Source: Pilaira anomala
Taxonomy: Eukaryota > Mucoromycota > Mucoromycetes > Mucorales > Mucoraceae
NCBI GenBank assembly: GCA_025716855.1
Contig: JAIXMQ010000039.1
Span: forward strand, 124,001-188,000
Reading direction: 5' to 3'
DNA length: 64,000 nt
Made by a program: the position numbers and the translations under genes. The notes beneath the pieces are model-generated. The model saw only the letters and a program-made list of their open reading frames with translations, did no database searches and was not told the DNA's origin. This document shows positions 25,464 through 39,321 of the stretch, piece after piece; position 1 is the stretch's first letter; every line of letters begins with the position of its first letter.

Positions 25464-26074
25464 AACACATTTTTGTACACGAAATATTGAATAAAAAACT
25501 AAACAAAGTCATTTTATAAAATTATGCGGAAGTGATACAAAAGAAAAAGTTCAACCAGTATGTCTACATTTTACTACTCTCAAATGATGTAAGTAAAAAG
25601 AAACAATCGCCGCAGCCAACTTATAACTTATAGAAGTCTGCGGCTAAACTCACCTGACTTCTGTGATCCTCTAAAGAAGCTTCTGTATGTATGATTTTGA
25701 AGCAGCTGGATATATGACCCGATCAGCCTTTCATGTCCTCATGATTTATATATTTTTTGAGAGTAAATCATCATAACGTTAATTCTCAGGAACTGTGATG
25801 TGAGATTATATTCCATTTTTTAACAGTCAAAATGTAGTGTTAGAGATGTATATATTTCAGCGTAGTGTTGTTTTTAATACATCCTAAAATGGAATGTTAT
25901 TCTTTTAATTAAACAAAGTTATTACACTTTTTTATGACTTCAAAATGTTAAATTTCCGTGGATTGTAAAGTTGCTAATATACTTTTTGTACGGCCTCACA
26001 ACAAACCCTTGAAGATATTTAGCAGTTTGATAAAATCTGAATTCCAGAACCTTTTACTCAGAGGTCATAATGAC

Positions 26075-26117
<43 letters not shown>

Positions 26118-26760
26118 GATAAGTTAAATAATATGACTTCCAAGATATTAATACAATTTGGGCCCTTGGTTTAAAGAAATCACATATTATCAGGGGGAGA
26201 GAATATTCCTTTTAAATTATGTTCTCAAAGCTTTTTTTAAAAAACAGTTGCTATTATAATTTGAAAAGCATTTGTATAACTAAGTTGCATATTTTAAGTG
26301 GTTTAAATACATCTATCAGTTATTTTAGAGTAAAAGAAAAAAACGAATAGCTTTTAACCTTGACTTTTTTTCAAAAGTTCAAAAGCTTCCTAATACTTCA
26401 GAAAAAGAAAAAGGTGTACAGGTATTATACATATCACGTTCTTTCAAGGTTGTTTTTGTTTAAAAAATAACAAACTACAACTCTCTAATAGCAACTATTA
26501 ACTCTCCGCCTGTGGTACCGGACCTACCCACGACGCAGCTCTAGCACCTTTTTTGGGTTCTTACTGCCGCTCTATTTGAAAAAATCCCTCTTTTCTTCAA
26601 TACATAAATTCAACAAGGTAAAGAACAATCAACCCCAATATCAGCCTCATTTCATCATCGATTGATCGTATAAATAATGGATGGATGAAGATGAATTAAA
26701 CGCCCTTTTTTTTTTTTAATATTAACCCTTTTTTTTATAAACATATAAAAAATTATTAGT
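25464..26760. other. Intergenic region between TYW3 and Ran, with a (TC)n run
   Basis: About 1.3 kb with no gene seen. A TC microsatellite spans about 26072-26115. The Ran promoter and 5' UTR should lie toward the right end, which is pyrimidine-rich just before the ATG at 26761. Confidence 0.5.
26072..26115. repeat. (TC)n microsatellite
   Basis: About 21 consecutive TC units in non-coding DNA. Confidence 0.9.
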
Positions 26761-27768
<1,008 letters not shown>

Positions 27769-27839
27769 AAGAAATTAAAACTTACATAAAATATTGAAGT
27801 GTTTTGACAAATTTTTTTTCCTCACAAAAATCCCTCTAT

Positions 27840-27874
<35 letters not shown>

Positions 27875-28335
27875 TTCAAACTCGCTTTTTATATTAAAAA
27901 GAAAAAAAGATAAGATAATATTAAATCCTGCTGCTGCTTGCTCTTTTAATTTGATTTTTGTTTGTGCATGAGTAGTATCGAATCTTTAATAAGTGGGGGG
28001 AGGAGGGGTTTTCTAAAAATGCTACTTTCAACAAAAGTCTACATTTCATTGTGTGCCCAAATATTTGGTAGCAGCATCCAATTATCTGGTTTTATGGTGT
28101 AGCATCATACTTTCTAATTCCCTTTATTACTTAATAACATAAACATAAAACCCTCAAAAAAAAAAAAGAACAATAGAATAAAATGTATATACATATTTTT
28201 TTTTTTTTTATACGCGTCAAAATAGTAAAGTTTAACCTTTTTATTTTTTTTATTTTAAAACAAGAAGTTTGGAATAATTGAAGAAAAAAAAAATTCCAAA
28301 ATGCCCAGAGAAAAAAAAAAATCGAAGCGAGTTGT
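27769..28335. other. Convergent 3' region between Ran and ubiquitin-eL40
   Basis: Contains a T run of about 28 (27843-27870) and further A/T runs, probably both 3' UTRs. No gene seen. Confidence 0.5.
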
Positions 28336-28909
<574 letters not shown>

Positions 28910-29246
28910 GGTAAAAACTAACAATAGATGGATTGATGGATTAATGTTTAGATTGATACATATGGATGTCGTCTTTGTTTGCTTTGGTCTTTTTAGAGTC
29001 GATGATTACCTTTACGAGACGGTTAACAGAGGAGGATATAAACAGTTTCCCTTATCCATTTTCTTTTACATACTCAAAAAAAAAAACTGAGAGAGAAAAT
29101 TCATCCTGTCCGGTCCTTTTCGTACGTGACTGTAACATGATATCCGATCCGGAAATGAAAAAAAGCGAAGTTTTAAAAAAAGAAGAACCAGAGCTTTGTT
29201 TTGCTTACAAAAAAAAAAAAAGAACCTGTCTTTTCTCTTCTGTACA
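28910..29246. promoter_or_regulatory. Shared divergent promoter of ubiquitin-eL40 and ORC5
   Basis: About 337 bases separate the two divergent start codons, so both promoters must lie here. The sequence has a short A run (29078-29087) and no obvious TATA box that I would assert. Confidence 0.5.
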
Positions 29247-30814
29247 ATGTACAAACATTTAGAAGATCAGTTCCCTGGAAGAGAAAAACAATTAGAACAA
29301 TTAGGCAGCGTTACTATTGGTGTAAGCTTAAACAACAATAACAATAATAATAAAGATATTTTACTCTGTTATTTACTCTCTTTTGCGTAGTCTCACTTTA
29401 CAGACTATACGCCTCAAAGTTTATTTGTGTATGGTCCTCCTTCCACCGGAAAAACCACAGTAATCACCAAAGTGTTTGAAAATAATGGCGGATACGTCAA
29501 TTGCGTCGAATGTTTCACTCCTAGACTTTTATTTGAGCACGCATTCAATCAACTCATTCATTATCAACCCGGTTTTAAAAATGGATTTACTTCAAAATCT
29601 AAAATTGATAATATTCAACAATTTGTTAAATGCATTCGTGAAACTTTTCCACCGGGTTCTCAAACAAGATATTTGGTAAGAGAGAGAGACCATAAAGGTT
29701 TAAAATTGATCTCATTAACATGTCACAAAAATTAGATACTTGATAGAGCAGAAAGATTGCGTGATATGCCAGGCACCATCTTACCCGTCTTGTTGAGATT
29801 ATCAGAATTAGTAAGTTTTTCTTAAATAGCACATTGCATAATTTTTAACCGTAATAACAAAAAAACACACACACACAGACAGGTTCAAATATTTGTGTTG
29901 TATTTATTTCAAATATAGTATTTGAAAAGTTTCGAGTCAAAGGCGGAGGCATTGAACCCTTCTTAATTCGATTTCCAGAATATTCACGAGAAGACACGAT
30001 AAAGATATTACAACTTGATTTCAGACCTTCCACCACAGACCAACAACAACAACAAGCATTCGATTTAGAATTCTATACATCCTTTCTAGAAGTCATTTAT
30101 TCTATCTTTTGTCACAACTGTAAAGATATCAACGAATTACGTTACTTCGCAGCCCTCTTATTCCCATTGTACATAAAACCCATTCAAGAAGGCCTTGTCG
30201 AAACGGCCGAAAAAGCAAAACTATTTAAATACGCTCAACCTTATTTCGCTGAAGCGACTGAAAAACTTTATCTTCGTGAAATCTCAAGTGCTGAATGGAC
30301 TCAAGAAACAAAAGACCTTGATACGCAAGATGATACACTAGGTTCCCTTCTTTCTTTTAAAGTCGGTAGAGCCGAATTCGAATTACCGTTTTATACCAAA
30401 TTCTTATTAATCGCCGCTTATTTGGCTTCTTATAATCCTCCTCGATTCGATATACGTTATTTTGCTAAATCAAGTGAAGAAAGGTCAAAGAAAAAGGGTG
30501 GTGGAACCCGTAAAGGTGCGCGTGTAGATAAATTAGGTGGAAAAATGCGTCAACAATTATTAGGTCCAAAAGTATTTCCTGTCGAACGTATGTTGGCCAT
30601 TTTTTATAGTATTTTGGATGAACCCATAGAAGATACTATTGATATTCAATTACAAATCGCAAGTTTAACTACCCTCAGATTATTAGTAAGAACCACTTCC
30701 ATTGATCGTTTAGATGGTGCCAAATTTAAATGTAATGTCAATTTTGACTTTATTAAGACTGTAGCAAAAACTGTCAGATTTGAAATTGACAAATATCTTT
30801 ATGATTTCTGTTAG
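29247..30814 (+). CDS. ORC5: Origin recognition complex subunit 5
   Basis: Four exons (29247-29321, 29391-29675, 29736-29810, 29879-30814) join into 456 residues. It starts MYKHLEDQFPGREKQLEQL, the FPGRE box of Orc5. Walker A is YGPPSTGKTTV near residues 38-48; a Walker B-like region reads YLILDRAERLRD. The C-terminal half has FLLIAAYLASYNPPRFD, the insert KKKGGGTRKGARVDKL and LLGPKVFPVERMLAIFYSIL, all typical of the ORC5 winged-helix part. Orc5 is one of the AAA+-type subunits that bind origins and load MCM. Length fits the family (about 430-480). An upstream in-frame ATG-less leader makes the chosen ATG the natural start. Confidence 0.95.
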
Positions 30815-30885
30815 AAAAAAAAAAAAAAAAAAGTTTGTGTAATAAAAGGAGAAGAAGAGAGGGGTATAAATATATATATTTTTTT

Positions 30886-31069
30886 TTAAATAGCAAGATC
30901 TGTTTCAATAAGATCTTCATCTTGTGCAAGTTGTTGTAATGTTTCGATTTGTCTAGCCTTTTCTAAAAGCGCAATCATATCTTCTGCTGTTCCAACCGAA
31001 GTAGTAATAAAAGGATGCTATAAATTGTTGTTGTATAAATATATTAAAAAAATATCAATTCATATATAT

Positions 31070-31110
<41 letters not shown>

Positions 31111-32289
31111 CTTTAATAAAACACTGGTATCAGGCCTTTGATCAGGATCCATTGTAGTGCATTGGGCTAAAAAGTCTTTAAAGTTTTCTGACCAACGATC
31201 TTGATTTTCAAGTGGTGGTAAACCATTTGAAGCAATTAAATACAAAGCCTGTTTTTTTTTAACAGAATGAAAAGTAAGTAAAAACTTTTAAAGTATATAT
31301 ATATGACACTTTACTTTGAGAGGTGGATGTTCAATGTAAGGTGGATTATTTTGTGCCATTTCGTAAATTAATACACCTAAACTCCAAATATCAATTTTTG
31401 TATCATAGTCTTGCCCTTTAATCAATTCAGGTGCCTATATTTTAATTAAGTCTCTCAGTATACATTTACATTCATTATAAGCGCTATTTTATGTATATAT
31501 ATATATATATATACCATCCAGTAAGGTGTTCCAACTATCGAATTTCTTTTTGGTTGAGATGTTGTTAATTGTGCGCATTGACTAAAATCAGCTACAAAAA
31601 GGGGACGAGATGTCAGTTACTATAATAAACAAAAAAAAAACGATGATTCTCTTACTTAATTTGACATCACCACGTAAATTTAATAAAATGTTATCACTTC
31701 GAATATCACGATGAATTCTGTTTAATCGATGAATACGAGTTAAAGCTCTCAATATATCTCTTGCTACTCTAGCAATTAAACTTTCACTCATTAAAATACA
31801 TGATCCTTCTTCTTCCGGTTCCAAAGATAATATATCAGATAATGCCATCTCCATATACTCCATCACGACCTATATATTATCATATAAGTATTACACAAAG
31901 AAATCAAGGCTATTTTATTCCATTTACATACCCATATCTCATCATTAGTAACATAACTTGTAATATACTCTACTACGTTTGGATGCCTACTCATTTTCAT
32001 AGTGATTAATTCGTTTCTAATTTTACTGATTTTTACTGAAGCTGATTTAGGTATTTTTTTGATTGCAACCTACATATATAAAAAAAAAGTGTGAGTCATA
32101 TATTAAAACAATTCAATAACAACACACACACACTCTCTCTCTCTCTCTCTCTCTCTCATACCACTTTGTTCGTTGTAATATGTTTAGCAGCGTAAAGAGG
32201 TCCTGATTCTCCTTCCGCAATTAAAACAAAAGAATTGTAAATTTCATGAGGATTAGTGGAAGGATTGTCTGCAATATCTTCTACAAAAG

Positions 32290-32345
<56 letters not shown>

Positions 32346-32464
32346 AATATTTTTACTGTTACACATTTAATAATTTCCTACATACCAATTGAGCATGAAG
32401 TAGTATTTAAACAGGTGTTTTCTAAAATATATATATATATATCAATCATTCGTTTTCCTTCATT

Positions 32465-32495
<31 letters not shown>

Positions 32496-33312
32496 CCTTT
32501 ATCTTGATCTTGAATCATTTTTACAGCTTTTAAAACAGTTGCTTTCAAGATAGATTGTCTACTATTACTATTGGTTGATAAATGTAATTCACGTTTCGTT
32601 GTTGTGGTTGTGGTTGTGGTTGTGGTTGCTATGGTTGAACAACGTAGATCAGGATCGGAGTGAAATAAAGCATCAGGACTTTCCACGATTTTCATGGCCC
32701 GCTTCTTTTCAATCACCACCTTGTCTTTCCATTCTTCTGGTAACCCTTTAAATCCAACTCCATCTTGATCTAATTCCACATGGATATGATGTTTAATATT
32801 ATATGGTTGACCTATAGCTGAAGAAGGGGGTGCTTTATATACATAAAAAAAAAAAAAAAAAAAAAAAGAGGTTAAAAAAAAAAAACGAGTTTCTTCTTAA
32901 GGTATAATGTAGTACGATTTATTTTACATTCACAAGTAGGTACAAGAATTGGATGAATAAATGTTGTATCAAGTATATCATCACTTGGAAAGTTGCCTTG
33001 CCATACATCAGGTAATCCCATATATTTTCCACTATGATCATCAAATTCAACATGTATACCATGTTCAAATTTTGTTGGTTTACCAATATCTAGTATCTTT
33101 TCTCCATGTTGATTTCTCCATGCAATTGCTTTAGAGGGCATCGTAGCTGATGAGATATTATGATGATGATATAATTTTGCTAACGTGGCGCTCGAACTAA
33201 ATTTTTTGAGCCCTTTACGAGTATTATTTGACCTTAAAGATCTCGTTTTATGATGATGACATTGTGTCGTCGGTACTGAATGAACTGAGCTAGTTGACTG
33301 TGCGTTTCCCAT
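30886..33312 (-). CDS. PAK/STE20-family protein kinase with two CRIB motifs
   Basis: Ten exons on the minus strand (33312-32916, 32832-32497, 32421-32386, 32280-32162, 32069-31932, 31869-31656, 31591-31515, 31434-31315, 31248-31111, 31017-30886) sum to exactly 569 codons, giving 568 residues. The start MGNAQS fits an N-myristoylation signal (Gly2, Ser6). Two CRIB motifs, which bind Cdc42/Rac-GTP, follow: IGKPTKFEHGIHVEFD and IGQPYNIKHHIHVELD, each followed by GLPxxW. The kinase domain begins VLIAEGESGPLYAAK, with Lys in VVAIKK. The catalytic loop reads HRDIRSDN where most PAKs have HRDIKSDN, and the DFG motif reads DFS (TDFSQCAQL). GTPYWMAPE is intact. Acts downstream of Cdc42 in polarity; activity may be altered. 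A large A run (about 52) lies in the intron between exons 3 and 4. Confidence 0.92.
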
Positions 33313-34052
33313 TTATTATAAAGAATATATATATATGTATGTATACATATATATATATATATAAAGAGAGAAAGAAAAGAAAACAGTGGAAAAAAAAAAA
33401 AAAAAAAAAAAAAAAACCACTTTATATTTCTTTTCTTGTGTTACTTTTACTCTGTAGTAAGTCAATAGAAACGTTCAATCTCCTGAAAAAAGAAGAAAAC
33501 TGTGGGTATAAATAGACAAAAAAAACTGTCCCTTTTTTTTATTATTATTATTATTACTACTACTACTACATATATATTGTTCCGGATTTTATTTATTTCG
33601 GTATAACGATATATAATACTTTTATGAGAGGGAATGAATACCAATTGACTTGTTTCCCTTTTTTTTTTTTTTTAACTGTAAGCGTTGGAAATATCATATA
33701 TCTCATAAATAACCAATCATTTAACCAGAAGAAAAAAGACAATTATAATACTAATCTGCCTGCTTATTGTCATAATTCACATTGACCTATCTGATATCAA
33801 AAGGACACTTACTTGAAAATATACCATGATCTATCTGTATCTATGTTTAGGCTGGAGTAAAGAGAGACTGCGGTCAGTAATAGATCCATTTCTGCTTAAT
33901 ATACTCAAACAAGGAAAAGGGACAACGTTTTTTTTTTTTCAGGACAGAGTAATAAAAGTAACACAAGAAAAAGAATATTAAAGTTGTATTTTTTTTTTTT
34001 TTTTTTCACTCTGTTTTTTTTTCTTTTTTCTTTTTAACAACTATTTTATATA
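33313..34052. promoter_or_regulatory. Divergent promoter region between the PAK kinase and PAN3
   Basis: About 740 bases between two divergent start codons. It contains TA repeats (33328-33362), an A run of about 27 at 33390-33416, an ATT microsatellite (33540-33555) and T runs near 33660 and 33990. Both promoters are expected here; no specific element can be claimed. Confidence 0.45.
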
Positions 34053-34284
34053 ATGAACACTTTTGTACCAAAAGATAATATCAAACCTTTAAAAAGTATA
34101 CTTTTTACTATTCTTTTTTTATTTCACCTTTTGACTAAAATTATTTATTAGTTGGTGCTTTGAATGGAAAGAGATTATGTAGAAATGTCATTATTCACGG
34201 CTTTTGTAAATTTGAAGACAAAGGTTGTGAATTTAACCACGAAAACGTAAAATATGGCTTTAAATTCTAGATTTATATCAAAAA

Positions 34285-34316
<32 letters not shown>

Positions 34317-36519
34317 CTAATACATACAATCAAATAGGGGAAAACCTTTGTACTTCCTCAGTTAGAAGAGTAACAATTTCATTCATAAAAAGTTGTATAT
34401 AAGTTGGATTGACGGAGTTTTTATAGGACACGAAACACTACCGTTTCAGCTGGTAGTATTCATGCACCTGTATTTGTACCTAAATCCACTTCTCAACAAG
34501 ATCGAATTTCTGTTAGACCAATGTAATATTCATCTATATATTTTTTAAATAGTATACTAACTTTTACTTGTAGAATTACAGACCCATCTTATAACAGATT
34601 TAACAATTTACCAAGCGGAAATCCTTCGTTTTCTCCATTTGCATTAACGCCTACTGTAAAACTTTTTTTTTTTTTTATCAAAGTAGAAAAAAAAAATCTA
34701 ATCTTTTTTTATTAATCACCTTTAGTATGCACCAAATTATCAACAATCAATCATACCAAACAATAATTCAGATCCTTATTATTATATGAGCAATACCACG
34801 GTATCTAATCATTTTTGTGTGCTGTGTATATGAATATACATATATTTACTTTTTTTTTTTCTTTATGTATTATAGCCGCAATACCATCAATATCAACCTA
34901 CATTACCACATATTGCCAACCTTTCAACACATCATCGAGTTGCCCAATCATTTTTAATTCCAGATAATTTAAAAGAACAATTATTAAAACGTAATGAGAT
35001 TTCGATATTAACCGTATCTGGTAAGCAGGAAGAAAAAGTTGGTAAATATGTGTCTCAAAATGATATAGCCAAGGAAAGAGGATTACCAGATCAAGTACAT
35101 GTCTATCATTCATTGTACCCTTTAGAAGATACCCCAGGAAACATATTAGGTCATGCTTCTTGGGTATATAAAGCCGTTTGTAAAACAACAGGTAAACACT
35201 ATACAATGGTACGAATTGAAGGTAAAGCTTTGAATATTTCAACTTTTTTTTTGTATTATGATTATACTTATATATAAAATAGGATTTCGATTAGTAAATG
35301 AAAAGGCAATGAGTATTGTAAAACAATGGAGAAGGATCAAGCATGCAAACATTGTCGCAATTCGTGAAGCATTTACAACTCGAGCATTTGGTGATTCATG
35401 TAAGAACTGATAAAAATACACTTTTTTATTTTTCGTTGTGTGTATACTTACTGTAAACCCCCCCCCCCAAAAAAAAAAAAAGCGCTGGTATTTGTATACG
35501 ATTATCATCCTTGTTCTATTACGCTATACGAAGCCTATTTCTCTCCTCACGCACAAGCTTTATTAAGCGCAAGGCTCCAAGCAGCCGGAATAAACGGACT
35601 ACCCGTACCCGAAACCACATTATGGAGCTTTATCACTCAAATCGCATCTGCATTAAAAACGATCCACAACAAAGGGTTTTCTGCCAGAACGATTGAACCC
35701 AACAAAATATTAATGACGAATAAAAACAGACTTCGTTTAAATTGTCCAGGTCTATTAGATCTAATCCAATTCGATCATATCACTCAAAATATGCCTATAC
35801 ATCAACAAGAAGATTTATTATCTTTTGGAAAATTAATCGTCACCCTCGCTTGTCACTCAACAAAATCTTCTCTCAATTTATCTCAATCGTTTGAATATAT
35901 CGCTCGTTTTTATTCGCCTGATATTAAAAATCTCGTTCTCTATTTATTTTCGAAACCAGTTCATACCAAATCTATTGATAACGTATTCAAATTAATAGGT
36001 CCTCGTATATTGCATGAACTCAATAGCTCCCAATAGTAAGTCTTTAAAAATATTTGAATCATCATTTCTTTGTTGATGCTTATATAATTATATTATAGTT
36101 ATACAGATGCATTAGAAACAAATCTGAGTCATGAATTAGAAAACGGTCGTATCGTCAGATTATTATCTAAACTTGCATTTATTAGCGAAAGACCTGAATT
36201 CGATCATGATCCACGATGGTCCGAAACTGGGGACAGATATATGATTAAATTATTCAGGGACTACATGTTTCATCAAGTAAACGAAATGGGTGTTCCTATT
36301 ACAGACATGTCACATGTTATAACCTGTTTAAACAAGGTAAGATATACAAAATTTATATATTATACTTTTTTTTTAATTTTCTTATTTTACGCAAAGTTGG
36401 ATGTGGGTGTCGAGGAAAAGATTTCATTAAGATCGAGAGATGAACAAACATCGATTATTGTCAGTTATAAAGAGCTCAAAACCTGTATTCATGCAGCTTT
36501 CCAAGAAATAAGTAGTTAA
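34053..36519 (+). CDS. PAN3: PAN2-PAN3 deadenylase regulatory subunit PAN3
   Basis: Eleven exons (34053-34095, 34152-34246, 34338-34369, 34427-34522, 34574-34655, 34726-34800, 34876-35221, 35283-35399, 35483-36035, 36099-36336, 36397-36519) sum to exactly 600 codons (599 residues), including a 32-base exon 3. The N-terminal CCCH zinc finger reads CRNVIIHGFCKFEDKGCEFN, where PAN3 binds poly(A). A pseudokinase domain follows: YPLEDTPGNILGHASWVYKA, FVYDYHPCSITLYEAYFSPH, and ARTIEPNKILMTNKNRLRLN in place of the HRD loop, so catalytic residues are absent as in all PAN3. The C-terminal coiled coil and knob contain NGRIVRLLSKLAFISERPEF and DPRWSETGDRYMIKLFRDY, which bind PAN2. The complex starts mRNA poly(A) shortening in the cytoplasm. 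The shorter family members and this length agree. Confidence 0.95.
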
Positions 36520-36568
36520 TAATGTACAAAATTCTCTTTTATTCTTCTTTTAAAGATGCCCAAAATAA

Positions 36569-37280
36569 TTAATAAACTACGGATACTGAAAGCTTAAACT
36601 TTTCATTTCTATCCTTCAACACAAAAATCGTATTATGGAGAGCACGAACACAACGCCATGCTTCGGATTCTGAATCAAACTTGACCAAGTATTTTGCTAC
36701 TGAAGAGTGTTCCTTACTATATATAAATCACTTTTAATCATAAATTCTCCCTTTCATCTTTCTTTTTACTCTACTACTTACGTCTTTAAAAGTAAAACAT
36801 TATCAGGTGCTCCTTCAACAGGGAAAAAGTTTCTACCACGTAAATATCCTAATAAATGATCAGGTCTTGTTCCCCAAGGAAGTCCTACAATAGTAACTGA
36901 ACGTCCTGAGGCACTTGTTGAATCCGTGATTGATGTTAATTCGGGTTGACGGAGAGAGCTCATTAATGTGTTGGGATCAGAGTTTTCTGAACCAGTCTAT
37001 ATAAATACAAATAATTCTTTCCCTGTTAGCAAACTCTATTTTCTTTAAAATATATATATATATATACTATGATTTATAACTTACATAAGATACTTTAATC
37101 GTGTTACCACCAACTGAACGTCTATTACCATATTCAACTACACGACGAGCATCTTCTGCTGACTTCATTAACATGACACAACGACCATAAAATTTGAACC
37201 CATAAGTACGACAAAATATAGCTACATACACACAAAATATATTTAGAGTTCATAGCTTGTAAATATAACTTCATATCCTT

Positions 37281-37312
<32 letters not shown>

Positions 37313-37636
37313 CGTACCTTCAATAATACTCTTATCTCCTTGAGGTAAGGCTTCTCTAGCTAATTTATAAACATCTTCTGAAGTGGCTGTAACAGGAAGA
37401 TTATCAATTCGAACAAAACGTGTAGGCTCTACATTTCTAAACTTGTTTCCTTGTCCTTGCACTTGACCAATGAACTTATCTGTCAAGACTTCTGCAAAAT
37501 TCTTCTTTTGTGTTTCATTTAAGCTACTGTTAAGTCGAACGGCAGACGTATGCATCGATCTTTGACATGTGTTGATAGCTTGAACGCTGAGTCTTTGTCG
37601 ACTAATAACAGAAACTAATTGACGTGCAGAAGCCAT
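36569..37636 (-). CDS. Mitochondrial RNA-binding protein with RRM-like domains
   Basis: Four exons on the minus strand (37636-37318, 37221-37085, 36996-36782, 36716-36569) sum to 273 codons (272 residues). The first 35 residues, MASARQLVSVISRQRLSVQA then CQRSMHTSAVRLNSS, are rich in Arg and Ser and lack acids, a typical mitochondrial presequence. RRM 1 begins TRFVRIDNLPVTATSEDVYK and includes YGFKFYGRCVMLMKSAEDAR; RRM 2 begins RSVTIVGLPWGTRPDHLLGY and ends with KYLVKFDSESEAWRCVRALH. The protein likely binds RNA in mitochondria; a precise role in translation or stability is not shown. It is convergent with PAN3, with stop codons only about 50 bases apart. Confidence 0.8.
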
Positions 37637-39321
37637 GAGGATGATGTAGAAAAAGCTGTAACCGCTTCTTTTTCTTTTCTCTCTGGCAGGGTATACCCCT
37701 CTGTCATTCAGAAGTCACTCAGGTACAGTCACAGTGTACCGAATTTCAGGTTTTTAATGAAAATGTCAAATGATTATTTTTTTTTTTAGTTCATCTTTGC
37801 ATATCTATATCTTTCAACGACAACAAAAAAGAAAAGTTTTTTTTTTATCTTTTCATAGTTTTATCTTTATCCCAGACTATACAACAACTTTATGGATGAA
37901 ATCCTGATATAAAATCAAAAAGAACTAATTAAAACAAATCACTTTTTTTTTTTTTTAATGCAAACAGTAAGCCATATTTTATAAAGACTATCATTTTTTA
38001 AATTGCTTTAAATAAAAAAGTTGCCCAAGATATGTTCGAGTCCCTCAAGAGGAGCATAGAAGGTCGTCCCTGATATTTATTTAAGTATTTTTATAAATAT
38101 TTATAGCTTTTATGCAAAAAAAAAAAAAAAAAATTAAATTCAGTAAGCCATAAAATGATAGCATACCTAGATATAAAAAGGGTATGGGAATATTAGCTTG
38201 TATATTAAAAGTTACCAGAACACCTTGCTTACCTTTTAATTAGATCCAATGAAGCATAAAAGTTCTTTCTAATTACCCATATGCAGTTCGTCTCGAGAGA
38301 TTGATATAGTTACATACAACACGATATTATCACACCGGGAAAAGCACCTGTACATACATAATTATAAAATTAATTTTACTTCCATGTAATTTGTACGTAC
38401 ATCTCACGTTGGTTATTATGAATAGCTTGTATAGTATCGTTTCTTTTTTTTCTCTTTTTACAATTTGTGCTTTCTTACCCAACTCTATATTTATAAAAAA
38501 GTTTTTTTAAAAAAAAAAATGAAAAATAATTACAAAGAGACCATAAATGCTTTACATTTGGTTTTATAACATAATTCATATCTACATACACAGTTTTTTT
38601 AAGCGGGCAGATACCTATCTAAAACTACAACAAAACGTGTATATACTCTTGCCAATGATCAACTTGTTTCGATATAAAGTAAAAGTTGCTAAAAGGTAAA
38701 GCAAACAAAAAAAATACTCGTTACAGTTTTTTTTAAAAAAAAATCGATAAATAGCTCTTATAAAAACAAAACAAAAAAAAAATCCTGCTAGTTATTATAT
38801 TATTTCAGCCCGAATCCATCCCACAAGAAAGATACTTTGTTTATGTACCTTACTTATCAAAGAAGAGCAATCACAGACTCACAATTAAAACAGAGCGTAA
38901 CGTTTTTGTTTAATATTACAACTACCAAAAAAAGTAAAAAGCTACTATCGATCTATTCTCTGTTGTTTATTTTATATCATTTTTTTTTTTTTTTAACTAA
39001 GCAAGGAATCATATGTCATACGCTTAAGAAAGAATACCAAATGGTCTACTACTTATGATTTTGTTACTGTCTTATATCATCTTGATTGAAAGGTGGTCAT
39101 TTCACCTTAAAAAATTATATACAAGCCACAAAACTGAACAGCCAATCAAATCTAAAAACATCAAATTTTTTTTCAAGGTGGAAAAAAAAAAAAAATAGAG
39201 GTGATTACTTTTCACAAGTGTAAGTTTCCTTCTCTTTTCCCTAGTATATCGTAAGTAGTGGCTTATTTTGCTAAATATCGAACATGTTCAATTTTATTCA
39301 CCCACCAATTCGCAATAGACA
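37637..39321. other. Divergent intergenic region, RRM gene to eL28
   Basis: About 1.7 kb without a gene that I can support. It holds the promoters of the mitochondrial RRM gene (left) and eL28 (right), and T/A runs near 37775, 37950, 38117 and 38983. Confidence 0.5.

Noticed and set aside
26072..26115. Tandem TC run considered as a CRISPR-like or regulatory array
   Set aside because: It is a simple dinucleotide repeat without spacers.
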